Assembly (NCBI GenBank): GCA_008711295.1 | Contig: VUYV01000089.1 | Span: 795,270 to 859,269 of the forward strand | Source of the DNA: Anarhynchus alexandrinus | Lineage: Eukaryota > Chordata > Aves > Charadriiformes > Charadriidae | Length of the DNA: 64,000 nt | Direction of reading: 5' to 3' | Shown here: positions 1-12,900 of the stretch, in pieces | Position numbering within the stretch: the stretch's first letter is position 1 | Layout: every line of letters starts with the position of its first letter | The notes under the pieces: model-generated | What the model was told of the DNA's origin: nothing | Databases searched by the model: none | The model's input: the letters and a program-made list of their open reading frames with translations, nothing else | Program-made: the position numbers and the translations under genes

Positions 1-1949
1 GAAAAAATAAGCGTTTAGACAAAACTTACAACAGCCACCAGAAAATGCAAGATAACTGATTAAACATGGTAAAGGTGCAGTCTGAACATTTTCAAAAAAA
101 TTGCTATTATATTTTGCAATGTTTTTACTCAAACACTGGTGAAGTATCCATTTTCATCTTCAGAAAAAAGTGCAGAAAAAAAGACAAAAATTGGTTTTAC
201 ATCTCAATTCAAAAAAAGATAAAGGGCATCCATTGTTGTCTACATGCTGCCAGTTTACATGGATCTTTACTATAATTTCCATGCTCATAAGATGCCATTT
301 TAGTCAGTTTTATTTAGGCTGTATTCTGTGTAATTTTACATGGAATTTGCACAGTAAAGAAAGGAAATATTTTTTAAAAAAAGAGATGAATGAATTAAAA
401 GAATATAATAGTTATGTCTTATGGGGTTTTATCAGCCTAAAAGTTTTAAATAAAGTTTCACGTCTGCTTATCTTGGAGAGGTTGGGAAGGAGGAGCTGAA
501 GTCCGTCATCTCCCAGCAGTTGCCTCAGTCTCAGTCTCCCAAAAGAAAATAACAACACGGGGCCAATTTCTTTCAATACCCTACTAGTGCTTGCCTCACA
601 TCAGTGCCAGATTTTAACCAAGTGCTCAGGCCTTCGCAGAGGCACAAAGGAGAATATCATAAAGACTCCTCTGGATCCTTCTGCACGAATACACACACAG
701 TTACTCCTCCTGTTGCCTTCCTGAAAATCCCTTCTACATGCATCGTGTTCTCCTCCAGGGAGTGCAGTAAGATGGTCTCTGTGTAAGCCACGCGCAGGAG
801 CAAACGGCATCTCACACGTGTTGTGCAGCTCACAGAAGTGGAGACCTTACAGCTCTCAGTCCTCAGCTTAACAGCAATTTCCCTTCGTATTTGCGATCCA
901 GCCAGTAAGCACCTGAAGAGGGTGCTAACCCCAAACACGTTCCAGAACAAAGGTCCCAGTCTCTGATGAAGCGTGCAAAGCCTGTGTGTGCACAGAGTTG
1001 GCCGATGTTTAACAGCAACATTAATTCATTCACAGAAGTAGGAGCAAGGTGAAGAAATGTGCCACCAGGGAAGATGGGTGCCAAGGGGCTTGTATGAGAT
1101 GGTTGCCAGTGATAGCAGGAGACAGAACTGGATGACCGAGGAGGTCTCTTTCAATCTTGTACTCTCATGTAAGTGTCAAATGCAAATAGATTTTAGCGAC
1201 TGTTGTATTTGATCTTACCTTGCCTGTCATATCAGGCCTATCAAGAGGTAAATTCCTCCTGTTCTATGTATTGCACGGTGCTTCATAGGCCACATGTCAC
1301 GACAGACTGCTCAGCCTAAGGATTTATATAGAGATTCTAAAACCGAAAACTAGATTTTACTCTACTTCCCTTTAGGATGTCACGCTAGGCTTGATCATAG
1401 TCTACAACTGGAAACTGTGCTGCAAAAACAAAAAAAAAAGAAATCACTAACAGCAAACAGAAACACATATCTAACTGTACTTAAAATTCCAGGAACACAT
1501 TGTAGCTGTGTTCAAGACTGATTAAAAGGGGAAGCAACTCTGAAATTTTGCCAGATATTTTCCAGCATGAATGACTCCCTTTCTGTTTCACACACAGAAC
1601 ACACTGAGAAAGCTGTGTTGGATACTGCAGCAATCTCCTATTTCAGCACGAAGAAACTGTCAGAGATAAGGCAAGAGATATGTAATATTATAACCATTAT
1701 TTATTCTAGATTAATGAAAGGGGAAAATAGCCCTTTTAGTTGCAGCTTGCATGCAGAAAAACATTCATCTTACAGAGCCCAGACTGCCTATTGTATTCAC
1801 AATATATTAGCAGTTAGCTGATCTATCAGCTGAGATGAATTATTACATTGGCTTACAGTGATATCAGTTTTCATTATAGGGCAGTCATCCAAGTCCTTTC
1901 CTATTCTGTTTGCACATCCTTATTTCTTTGCTTTTCCTTTACCCTTCAG
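1..1949. other. Unique non-coding DNA, no gene recognised
   Basis: AT-rich sequence with only short chance ORFs on both strands. I see no CR1, LTR or RNA gene. The last 30 bases are pyrimidine-rich and end in CAG, which matters for the exon-like segment that follows. Confidence 0.6.
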
Positions 1950-2024
1950 GTCCTCTCTGGCCAGGAGGTTGGTACGCTGAATATGTCTGAAATGCATGAA
2001 GAAGTAGAAGCAGCAACTAGTCAA
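1950..2024 (+). other. Candidate internal exon (75 nt), identity unknown
   Basis: A long pyrimidine tract (about 1918-1947) ends in CAG at 1947-1949. It is followed by 75 bases, exactly 25 codons, open in one frame, and then by a donor-like GTAAAT at 2025-2030. The peptide would start VLSGQEVG and end EVEAATSQ; it is acidic and probably helical. A length divisible by three would suit a cassette exon. I do not recognise the peptide. The splice sites and the open frame are seen; the existence of an exon is inferred, and such combinations do occur by chance in 64 kb. Confidence 0.3.
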
Positions 2025-2161
2025 GTAAATAGTTTTCCAGGGAATTCGTTTATTTTGTACCACGCATTGTTCAAAACATGTCTTCTTCTCATAGACCAAA
2101 CTTCCTTCTCCTTAGACTAAAGCATGCTACAGCTTGGGTAGACAGGGGCAGCAAGGAGCGC

Positions 2162-2275
2162 TGGTGGTGGTGTTGATGGTTGTTTTTTGGTTGTTCTTTT
2201 TTTGTTGTTATTGTTGTCGTTGTTTGGGGGGTGTTTTATTGTTTTGGGTTTTTTTATTGTTTGGTTGGGTTTTTT
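2162..2275 (+). repeat. T/G-rich low-complexity tract
   Basis: About 115 bases almost entirely of T and G, made of degenerate TTG, TTGG and GGTGTT units. Confidence 0.75.
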
Positions 2276-2980
2276 CACTCCCTGTTACACAGCAGTGAAT
2301 CTACTGGCTAAATAAAGGAAGGAGTCCCAGAGGGAAATTTGCAACCCTGGGTTGATATAATGCAGGATTTCAGGACAAAAGAGAAGCAAGGTGGAGCAAG
2401 GAGGGAATGGCAGGCTATACTTTTATTGTCTAGAAGAGGTGGCTCAGAAAATGCCCTCAAGGACAGAGTTTCTAGCCTTTGGCATTGCAAGCTTGCAAGC
2501 ACGATTTTGAACACAGCCTGAGTAAAGCCATTGGATCCTCCAGGACCCTCATGCTCAAGTTTAGTCCAACATCTTAGCAGCTGTCCTCCAGGATGTTCCT
2601 GGGGCTTCCCTTTCTGCCTCCAAAGCTTCAGGCTTTGGGACAGGAAAGCATAGTAGGGAAGGAGGGTTCATATATTTACTTAATAATATTTTCATGTCAT
2701 TTGACTGACAGCAGTAGCAGTCCCTCCCTGTTGTAGTACAGTCTCAACCCATGGGCAACACCTGTACTCATGTTCAGTAATGCTGCCCTCTTGATAGGAC
2801 TCTTGAAGATATAGAGCTCAGAGACAGCAGTTGTCTCTGCATGGCATCCCCCTGCAGGTTCCCTCAGCTACCCAGGAGTTTCTGTGTGGTTACCAAGTAT
2901 AACCACAGTGTCCACTGTACGATCAGAATGCTCTTCAGTATGACAGAGTCATACTGACTCTGAGTCTTTAGAAAGTAAGT

Positions 2981-3030
2981 ATGCATATATTTATACATAC
3001 ATACACACAAACATGTATGTGCATGTGTGT
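2981..3030. repeat. Degenerate (ATAC)n/(CATG)n microsatellite
   Basis: Alternating ATAT, ATAC, ACAC and ATGT units over about 50 bases. Confidence 0.65.
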
Positions 3031-3557
3031 TTTGCAAGAGGAACTTTGGCAGGTTTTTTCCTTACTTAAGGGATTTGTTCCCCTCCTCCGTCCTCCCCCC
3101 ATTCCCTTTAGAAATCACTGTCGCTCACTGATGACTTGCATGCTTCAAGCTGTATTGTAAGATTTTTGGGGCAGGGTTTCTTGCACCTTGCCTGTGTTTG
3201 AAGAGGAAGCAGCAGGCACCACTTCAAGTCTGAATAATGACAATAATCATTTCCAGCAGACAGACGATCTCTTCCTGGCTGGCTATAGTCTGACTCTTCA
3301 GCCAACGTAACTGGCAGCCCTGATATTTCCTCTGAGCCTGGCACAGAGTTAGGATGCTTGGTAGTGTTCTAGATGCCAATTTATCAATTTATTCCTTAAA
3401 GCAGTCTGATTTTGTTGCATGTGAAAATATATACTTATCTATTAAAGGAAATACAAGTAGAATAAACCAGGAAATATTAAAACACAGCATGATGCAGTGA
3501 GATATGGTGTTTCTTAAACAGTAGCACTAATCTTAATAAAATGCACATGCAATCATG

Positions 3558-3855
3558 TTGAGGGAGCAGTGTGGTAATAAAAAGTGAAGAAAGGAGCAAG
3601 GTGCATAAAAAGAAGGGGGAGCCTTCGGGTGGAAGAATGTCTTTGAATTTAGCAAAGACATAATGTGGCGCCTGTTACAATTGCACAGCTCTGCTTTCAA
3701 AACGTAAAGTCAGTGGGTGGGCTGCTTTCATGCCTGGTGTAACTCCATCGAAGTCAGTGGAATTATACCCATTCTAAATGGAGCTCTGCACAAGCAATAT
3801 AATAAACTGTAAATGTCAATAAAGTTGGATGGACATTATTAAAAAAAAAAAAAAA
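3558..3855 (+). other. Possible retrocopy with poly-A tail
   Basis: AATAAA at 3818-3823 is followed 17 bases later by 15 consecutive A (3841-3855), as at the 3' end of a reverse-transcribed polyadenylated RNA. After the A tract comes GCATTCATG. GCAATCATG lies at 3549-3557, so the segment could sit between 9-bp target-site duplications with one mismatch. No coding sequence is recognised inside. Retrocopies are rare in birds because the CR1 enzyme does not prefer poly-A templates. A chance A-run beside a chance AATAAA remains possible. Confidence 0.3.
3736..3769. repeat. Short imperfect palindrome
   Basis: The arms 3736-3747 and 3758-3769 pair at 10 of 12 positions around a 10-base loop. The motif resembles an old dispersed amniote repeat I recall, but I cannot name it with confidence. 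Confidence 0.4.
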
Positions 3856-4314
3856 GCATTCATGAGCATTTCTTTAAATGTATTTGAGATTCACGCCCCT
3901 TTTTGTTCATTTTCCAGGAATATTCACAATGATCATATTTTGGTTATGGAAAAAAATATCTAACAAATGCTTATTCTTACAAGTTTTGTAGCTTTGCTGG
4001 AAATCTATTTGGTTTCTGTCTTATGGCCTAGAAAAACATCAGTCTTCCTATTAGGGAGCTGAAACAATACCATGTGACACAAGAAACCAGTTCCCACACA
4101 TGACCAGCCTTTTATTCTTTGTACAGCATCTAGAACAATGAGAAATCTGCTACATGGCATAGGCGTTGTGTCTGTTACAGATAATAAGAGCAAAAGAGGA
4201 AGACATATTCTTTAAATATAAGCCATTTAAAGAATAACGCAATCATCAGGCACAATCAAAAGGGTTCACAAAGCGAAAGTCCTATGTAACTGATTTGATA
4301 TCCTTCTATGATAA
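3856..4314. other. Unique non-coding DNA
   Basis: AT-rich, no recognised element. Confidence 0.6.
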
Positions 4315-4396
4315 GATCACAGAATCACAGAATGGTCAGGGTTGGAAGGGACCTCTGGAGATCATCTAGTCCAAACACCCTGCTACAACAGGTCAC
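4315..4396 (-). mobile_element. CR1 LINE 3' end, severely truncated
   Basis: Read on the minus strand it is the conserved CR1 3' terminus: a GGACTAGATGATCTCCAGAGG-type block, CCCTTCCAACCCTG, then the 8-bp tail repeat (TCTGTGAT)2. Only about 80 bp of the element is present, the usual result of abortive reverse transcription. It matches the fragment at 51234-51306 almost base for base, so the two belong to the same fairly young subfamily. Confidence 0.88.
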
Positions 4397-5467
4397 CCAC
4401 CTCATGGATGAAAAGAAGGCAATAGATGTAGTTTTTCTGGTTTTTAGTAAGGCTTTTGATACTGTCCCTCACAGCATCCTTCTGGACAAGTTGTCCAACT
4501 GTGGGATGAGCACGTTCATGTGTGCTGGGTGAAAAACTGGCTGAACAGCAGGGCTCAAAGTGTTGTAGTGAATGGGACTATGTCTGGCTGGTGACCAGCC
4601 ACCAATGGCATTCCTCAGAGTTCAATTCTAGGGCCAGTTCTATTCAATATATTTATCAACACTCTGGATGCAGGATTTGAATGCACCGTTAGCAAGTTTG
4701 CCGATGATACCTAACTGGGAGGTGTTGTTGACTCTCTTAAGGGACAAGATGCCTTGCAGAGGGATCTAGATAGATTGGCGCACTGGTCAATGATTAATGG
4801 GATGAAATTTAACAAGTCCAAATGCCGGATTCTGCACCTGGGAGGGAGTAACACCAAACACAAGTATAAACTGGGAGAGGAGTGGCTGCAGAGCAGCCCT
4901 GCAGGAAGGGATCTGGGGGTGCTGGTTGACATCAGGCTCAATATGAGTCAGCTGTGTGCCCTGGCAGCCAATAGGGCAAACAGCATCCTGGGGTGCATCA
5001 AACACAGCACAACCAGCCAGTCAAAAGAGGTGATTATCCTGCTGTATTCAGTATTGATGTGGCCTCGCCTTGAGTATTGTGTACAGTTCTGGGCCCCACA
5101 ATTTAAGAAGGATGTAAACGTCCTTGAGTGTATCCAAAGGAGGGCAACAAAGCTGGTGAAAGGGCTGGAAGGCATGTCCTTTGAAGAGCAGCTGAGGACT
5201 TTGGGCTTTTTTAGTTTGGAGAAAAGGAGGCTGAGGGCTGACCTCATTGGTCCAGCTTCCTGAGGAAGGGAAGTGGAGAAGGAGGTACTGAGCTCTTCTC
5301 TCTGGTATCCAGTGATAGGATGCGTGGGAATGGTTCGAAGCTACACCAGTGGAGGTTTAGACTGGACANATTTCTTTACCAAGGGGCTTCCTAGAGAGGT
5401 GGTCAATGCCCCAAGCCTGTCAGTATTTAAGAGGCATTTGGACAATGCCCATAATAACATACTTTAA
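4397..5467 (+). pseudogene. CR1 ORF2 reverse transcriptase remnant
   Basis: CR1 ORF2 encodes an endonuclease and reverse transcriptase that copies the element's RNA at a nicked target. Here only the middle and C-terminal part remains. The RT block AFDTVPHSILLDKL is at about 4449-4492 and the catalytic-site motif FADDT at 4697-4711. Conserved C-terminal blocks follow: LGVLVDIRLNMS, LEYCVQFWAPQ, RRATKLVKGLEGM and FSLEKRRL. The ending LPREVVNAPSLSVFK stops at 5467. Breaks: a frameshift between the AFDTVPH block and FADDT, TAA directly after FADDT (4712-4714), TGA at 5261-5263 and an N at 5369. It cannot make active enzyme. Confidence 0.9.
5369..5369. other. Single-N assembly join inside CR1
   Basis: One N interrupts the CR1 C-terminal region. 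The sequence after it resumes slightly further along the CR1 pattern, so a few tens of bases may be missing. Confidence 0.7.
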
Positions 5468-5538
5468 CTTTTCGTCAGCTCTGAATTCATCAAGCAATTG
5501 GACTAGATGATTGTTGTAGGTCCCTTCCAACTGAAGTA

Positions 5539-6224
5539 GTCTATACATGAGCACTATAAATATTTCCTAATTGTATTCAAAAACAGTGCTTATCAATAGC
5601 TGGAGAAAATGTGCAATGTAGAGTAATCCCAAAATAATTGTAAGAATAATTTGACAGCAGTGAGAAATGGAGGGAAAATATCTGGCGTAGCATTTTGCGG
5701 GTGAATGCATGTCATTATTGCAGGAAAAAAGGGAGATGTATTTCTTTATATGTATCCTGTAGCATTAATTAGTTCTAAAACAAAAAAATGTGGATGCCAC
5801 TCCTGAAGCTTGATCTCATAATCAGTTAGGACATTCTCCAAACATATATGTGATTTTCTATTTCTTATGTTGATTTTCTGCTCTGCCTTTTTGTATATTT
5901 CCATGCTCCTCCATTTTTTAAATGCTTTTCTACTCTAATGGAGTTTTAGTAGCCCATTCACTATCTAGACTTAATATAGTTAGGCTTCAGAGTTGTTCAA
6001 AATTAGATCTTGTTCTTCTGCTCAAGTCCTTGGCAATCCATTTTTGGTTTCCAAGCATTTCCAAAGGTCAGATTGCTGGAATTTTGTTACTCAGCTGTGC
6101 ATCTTCTTGACCTGTTAGTGGAGATAATAATCAGGGATTTGTGAGGTAGTAATGGTATTACAGGAATACATAAATAATATATAAATAGATAAATAACAGA
6201 GTTTCCATCCCAAGACACCCCGTG
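5539..6224. other. Unique non-coding DNA
   Basis: AT-rich sequence between two CR1 copies; no feature recognised. Confidence 0.55.
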
Positions 6225-6981
6225 ACACCTGGGAGCTTGTCAAGGAGGATCTCCTGAAATTCACCAAGGAGAAGAACGAAGTTCTGCACCAGGGAGAAGT
6301 AAACCCACCCATCAGCAAAGGCTATAAAACACTTGGGTGAGTGACAATTGATGGAAAGGAGCCGGGGTCATGGCTGATGCCAGCTGAACACAAGCCAACA
6401 GAGCGCTCCCACTGTAGACAAGGCAAACAGTGTCCTGGGCAACATCAGGAGGGTCAGGCCAGCAGATCAGGGGAGGGCAGCACCTGCCTCTGCTCAGCAC
6501 TTGCATGGCTGCACCTGGAATAGTGTCCAGTGTTAGATGCCCCAGTTTAAAAGGAACACTGAGAAACTGGACAGTGTCTAGCAAAGAGCTCTCAGGATGG
6601 TCAGAGCCACGCTTCTTTAGTACGGCAAAAAGAAGGCTTAGGGGTGGTTAAGAGCAGTCTGTGACTCCTTTAAAGGTAGTTACAATGATGACAGAACCAA
6701 ACTCTTTTTGATCGTGGCAGAATAGCAAGAAGCAAAAAATACAAATTCTGGCTTGGGAAGTTCAAAACAGACATTAGGAAAATCTTCTTCACTGGGAGAC
6801 TGGTGCTGCCATGGAATGACTTACCCTGTGAAATCTCCATCCTCAGAGATTTACAAGATTCAGCTAGACAAAGCCGTGGATGGCCTGATCTTATGCTAGC
6901 AATAGTCCTGCTTGGAGTGGGGGTTGGGTCTAAATGACCTCCGGAGGTCCCTTCCAACCAACACTATGATTCTATCATTCT
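6225..6981 (+). mobile_element. CR1 LINE, old, 5'-truncated
   Basis: Degenerate CR1. It begins near the CTGAAATTCACCAAGGAGAA and TTCTGCACCAGGG blocks (ORF2, the FN-K-KC-LHLG region). It continues through AACATCAGGAGGGTCAGG and TTCTTCACTGGGAGACTG, and ends with GACCTCCGGAGGTCCCTTCCAACC and an ATGATTCTATCATTCTA tail. The reading frame is riddled with stops, so it is an old copy. Confidence 0.85.
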
Positions 6982-9900
6982 AGTATCTTTTTGGTTTGGT
7001 TTGGGGTTTTCTGTTTGTTTTTTCTTCTCTGGGCTCCTTTGGCTGACTTTAGGCCCTAATAAGTCCTCTTCCACACCCTGCTCTTAAAATGCTATGGCTT
7101 CACATTTCTGCAGTACTTTTGAACTCTCTGGAAAACTGACCGCAGAATGAAACAAAATGTTTCCCTGCTCATTGACTCATCCTGTGTCTGCAAGAATTTC
7201 TCACAAATATCAACTGGACATAATTACAAAATGGCGAGCTGAGTAGACACTATCTTCAGCTGTGCAGGGTTTTATATACTCTGTATAAGCAACCAAAAAT
7301 CTCAAGTAATGTTTTTTTATTTTATTCTGGAAGAGAGACAAAAAGGAGAGAGAAAGGGTGATAATGCAAACCAAACTCTCAGATGTCTTCCAAAGCTATT
7401 TAATTTAACACTGATATATAATAAAGAAACAGTCAGATGGTTTACATATATATGGACCCTTATTTATAGGAGATCTGAATCAGATTCTGGATGGGGTGTA
7501 TGGGTTTGACTTTCTAGGGGCACAAGAAAGAGGTATTTTGGTGGAATCCTGCAGTTTTCCCTTTTTTACATATGCAGGTCATGATGTATTATAGTTTTAG
7601 AAGAAACTCAGGCACATGTACTTGTCTTTATTTTGCTTGTGTAAATGACATAAAATTAATTCTTCCTCAAACACATCCATATGTGCACTTCATGTTTTAC
7701 AGGATGTGTATTACTGTTATTCTCTTGAAATATTCCTAGGAGGAAATTTAGCACTCTGAATAACACTGCTGTTTTCATTTATTATGAAGCAAGAGGCTTT
7801 TCTTGAAAAGAAACTTCCTTTTAAATATAGATCCCTAATTGTCTGAGACAGTCCTAATGGAACTCACTTTTAATTACCCGCCAGCCCCCTTAGCTTTGAG
7901 GACAGCAGTACTATTACCCAGCTCAAATTTATAAAAATGTGAATGACCCAGGAGACGAGGATTCTCTTCAGGAAACCAAGAGCCTCTGTGGTCTTGCTTA
8001 ATGTTCCTCCTTAGCTAACTGCATCTTGTTTTACTGAGGCTCTGTTGAATCTTCTTTGTTGCTCTTCTGATATTAACTGTCTTTGTCTTGGTTTTTCTTC
8101 CTTTTTAAATGAATAATATGTTCAGGCGTCTTTTTCGTGCACTCATCATTCTTTTTTCACTGGGAATGGTTCAGCTTTTGTGTCTTTCTCTGTCCAATAA
8201 GCAGCCTTTTGGAACTGCTTAATCCAATGTAGATCAGCCAGGCTTCCACTTCTCTCATGTTTTTCAGACTGGATGTTACTGTCACATTTCTACAGACTAG
8301 AAGATTTTAAAATAGGCTCCCTATGCCTTCAGGCTTCAATCCCATAAAGGTAATGTTTTTTCCCCCACTCATACCAAAACCAAGGTGATGTAATGGAATT
8401 CAGCCTCATGCAGGATCAGACATAGATATAAATAGTCAAACCCTTTAAAAATACTATTAACACTCAGATTGAAGATGAGGGTAAGGTTCTATAATTAGGG
8501 TAAAGGATGCATATGTTTAATAATTTCCTTTTAGTTTCCAGTCCCAAACTCTCTGCTTCGTTCAGCACAGTGTGCAACACAGAACAGGCTATTGGGGTCA
8601 TATTTTGATGCTCTGATTTTTTCTTTAGCCTCAGATGAGTGGTTATATTCACCTATGCCATCTAGTATTCTAGCAGTTCTTCTGATTTATAACTTCTCAC
8701 CACCTGGACCTTTTCTCACGTAAAAGCTACAAAAATCAACAGTGACAATCAGCATTAGGTATAGCCATGACTCTTTCCTTGCTCTGGGCATGAGTTCATC
8801 ACTGCTGGAAGTTAAGAACTTACTGTTTTCCATTTGTATATCTGTTTTTACTTGGTTTCCTCATAACAATGGCATTTCCAATTGTTCACATCGAAGTTTT
8901 AATACTGTAGTATATTCTCTTAAAATATAGACACTAGACCCAGGAAAATCTGGTCTGTGACTACTTAGCCTGCTCAGATTATTAGTGATGTGAAGGAACA
9001 ATCTCAAATCCCCTTGGCTTTTTGTACGCTACCGAACACAACTGTGGGAACTCAGACTAGACTACAAAATAAGGATTTGGATCATGCAAAAGAATAAGAA
9101 TTTGGGTGATGTAAAAGATCTTTGCTGATTAGGATCTGGCTGGGCATCAGAAAATCAGATTTACATGCTAACATGAAGAACATATACCTGTATCTCTATA
9201 AATCTCTTCTGCATCTGATTTTCTTTGGCAATCGCCAGGTAAACAAACTGTCTGCCGTGTTTGCTGTTGGAGGTGGGGGGGAGTTTAAAGAACTGGGAGG
9301 GAAAGTGGAAGGTGAAAAGGGATTAACAGTTCACTGGGATATTTAACCCTTTGTCTATGATTCTTCTAAAAACAGGCAAATGTTTTTTTTCTGATGCACT
9401 CTATACTGTAGTCACACCCTTAAATGGATAGAAGTGCACAATTTTGTAATCTCAAAAAAAAAATAAAGAAGGTCTGATAATAGTCAACAGTGACTGAGAT
9501 GCAATTAAATACATTCAGTATATGGCAAATGTTATTATCGTTGTGTTATCAATCACTCACAAAAATAAAATAAAAAACCCATACACACCAAAATCAAACA
9601 TTGACCTTATGATTACACATGGATCTGAATCAAAATCGTCAGTTTGAATGCTCCAGATCTTTGGGAAAGTTCAATGTGGATTTAAAGTTTGTGGTTTCCT
9701 GCTGTCTCTATAAAGAGACTCAGCCAACGTTTTGGTTCCAGGCACTCTTGAATGCTGTTTTAAATAAGTCTTTCAGGCATTTATTATATGGCATAAAGAA
9801 ACAAACAATAAGAAAGCCATATTTTAGGTGTCATATAATTTTTTAATCCACTGGCTGTTCTCAAAGACTCCAAGCAGTTATAGGTAGACTTAGTGGAGCC

Positions 9901-12900
9901 TCTTTTACTTGTATAGAAGTGATATTTTGGTGCTCAGGTTTGTTTGGTAATTGAGAATCCTTTTAGCAGTGTGAAAACCTACTCAGAGAGGACTGAAAAT
10001 CGGGTCAAATATTTGGTTACTCAAGGTGTCTGACTTTGAGACATCAGGTGAATCACCAGACATCAAAATGCCCCTCCTATCATATCAGCACATCCCCCCC
10101 CCTTTAAAAAATATTTATGTTTCTACCCTGTCTCACTTCACCCCACTACTCCCAAGGTAAGTCAGTAAGATTCTCTGATTGCTTTTGCAGAGGATAAACA
10201 TGACTTTCTCCAAGTATAGTAAAAGCTGATAGAAGTTTTGTTGCCCCAGCTATGAGGATCTCAGGGCAGGCTGGATTAGGGTTGCTTTCGTGAGAGGAGA
10301 AGGAGTGAAGGAAAAGTGTAGTGATGTAAAAGCATGCTGAGGAGAGCCCTGGAGAGCCAGATTTGCTTCCCATTTACTACTTATTGAGATGTGAGGGTTA
10401 GTGAAATCACTACTGTCCATAGGAGGGACTACTGCCATCCCACACCATGGCTGCTGCTATTTATGCTTAGCAGCATGTCTCTGGCAATAAAGGTTGGCCA
10501 TTCTGCCACTCCCTGAAGCCTGTTGCCCTAGAAATTGCCTTCTTTGCTCTGCCTAAATCCTGACCTTCCTGGTATGCCAAGAGCCTGCTGATACTGGATT
10601 TGCTGAAAGAGCGCTCTGGAGGCACAGGGGAACGTGTGCCCATACGACCAGTAGAGTTCCCAACACATGCATTTCTCCACTTGTCTGGGTGGAGTCTGGG
10701 TAAGTCTGGCAACATGATTAATTCCATCACCAGTAGCTTTGCTTTATTGGTAGCAAAAGTGCTTTGAACAAATCATTGTGCTCCTACACTGAAAGGCATT
10801 GACCCAACCTCCTGGCTCTTTAGAGCTGTAGCCAGTAAAGGTTGTGCATGATTTCCTGCGAGCCCCATGTTGTGCTGAAACACTGACTAGCTGCATAATA
10901 ATCTATGCAAATTATGAACTCAACAGTGACCATTTTCTCTCTAAAGGTCCTGCAAAAGCCCCTAATTTCTCCTCTTTTGACTTTTCTCATATTTACTGTA
11001 ACTTTATAATTTCATCTAATAACTGTGTAACCTTTTGGCAAACCTCACTCTTCTGCTTATTCTCTGGATTGACATGCTCCTGTTTGACTCACTGTCCATC
11101 TCTCAACTGCGTGTTTCGGAGTCTTTATTGGGTTTTATTTGAAGATGGGGCTGCTTAAAAGACAGATTCAGGATCCAAGTCCTTTTATGTCTCTTACACT
11201 GCAATAAAAGATCTGTCATTTTCAAAGTCTCTTGAAGAGCAGCTAGAGTGTGCTTCTTCAGTTTCCAGCTTTGAGGCTAGAAAGCTGGAGGTTCCTACTG
11301 AACAGATCTCAGTAAAATCACCAGCAGACCTCAGTCAAAAAAAAAAATAATTAGTTACAAGCTCTGTGATAGAGCCATCAAGATGCAATGCAAATGCAAA
11401 AGTGTCTAAATCTGCTTGTTTTGGCATCTCAACCTGCAAATCAAGTTGTCATATGAGAGTGATCTTTTTGGACGTCCTGTCTTCCAGATGACATATTTGC
11501 CATGTGCTCATGGCATGCTCTAGTTCTGTGATACCTGAGCAGTACTCTGAATGCAGTTCCCTAAACTGGCAAAATTAACTGGAAGCTTATTTCCTGCTAG
11601 AGGAATGTCCAGGTTGTGTCTGAGATTATATCCTACAGGGCTGTTGATTTGCCATTTAGTGAGGAAGGTGGCAACATGGGTTTTGGGGTTTTTTTAGGTT
11701 GTCTCCAGACAGCTGTGCTGCTTGTAGATTTTTGGGCTACCAGTGTTGATATGATCTGAGGAGCTTCTCAACACAAGCTCTAGACTGAAGCACCCCACCT
11801 TCATGGGCACCCCTCCAAGATCATGACTGATTAATTGAAAGGGTGCTTTGATCATGCTGCCTTTTTCCTAAGCAGAGCTCTTACGCTGCAATACAGTACA
11901 GGGAGGGAAAAGTATAAATTATCAGAACCCTTCCTAGGCTTCTTGACAGACAGCTCTGGCCAACTAAGCCTGTTTCATAGTTGCTCTTTCACTTAATGGA
12001 AGGGAACTATCTACCTGTCATCCTTTGCATTTGTTTGGTTTGGTTTTTGTTTTGGGTTTTTTTTGCATTTGTTTTTTTTTAGTTTAGGGAAAAATGGATG
12101 CTCTGAAAGGCACTTGTCTCAAAATGCAAGATGTCTACAATGTGAGCTAGTGCCCTAGGTTTCCTTCGCTAGTCAACGGAGAGGAAGACATTTCCTTTCA
12201 CCTTAAGGCAAATATCTATGGTGGGTCAGTTGAAGTGTGCTTATTTCTCTCCATTCAGTACATAGGGGACTTTAGATATCTGCGCTGTAGGTGTATAATA
12301 TTTGGTGAGGTGAATCCTTCCTGCATGTCCAAGTAACACTTTGAGACAGTACAATGTTATTTTTCAAGGCAACCTTCATGTTACTAGTTACATTACTATA
12401 AGGTTCAATTACTTCCAGCCACATTCTTAAATCCTTTCTGCCCCCTTTTCTATATTTCATATTGAAGCCACTTTTGAAGATCTGCCAGTCTTTTGGGGGA
12501 ATACATATCTTGTTGATGATGTATATATATAAATGTATATTCCATATTGGCAACACTAGGCGTCCATGAGCTTTGTGCTGAGAAGGAAAGCTATCACAGC
12601 ATTCACCTTGTGACAATTTAAAGTGATTACCTGTAGGCTGAAAATTATTGTGTCATTATTCCCTTGAAATAGAATGAACTCTTCTTAAAATCACAGGTAA
12701 TCTGTTTTTAAGGCTCTGCAAGCAAGAACAACCTGACAAAGTGAAATTCCTTCCCCCCTTCCCCAGATTCACCTTTGTTAAACCTTTGGATCTCTGTTAC
12801 TTTCCTGATTATGTGGCTTATTTAAAAATGCCCTACTGTGTTATCTGTTTTTTTTTCAGATATCAATAGGTGTGCTTGAGCATCCTTGGGGTTTAAATAG

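Larger units (their letters stand above)
2025..3557. other. Unique non-coding DNA with two simple repeats
   Basis: No coding region or transposon is recognised. It holds a TG-rich tract at 2162-2275 and an (ATAC/GTAT)-like tract at 2981-3030, listed separately. Confidence 0.55.
4397..5538 (+). mobile_element. CR1 LINE, 5'-truncated, includes RT region
   Basis: About 1.14 kb covering the second half of CR1 ORF2 and the 3' end (GGTCCCTTCCAACT at about 5518). It starts within the reverse-transcriptase domain, directly abutting the oppositely oriented CR1 tail at 4315-4396. The element is dead: see the pseudogene entry. The 8-bp tail repeat is not evident. A single N lies at 5369. Confidence 0.92.
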
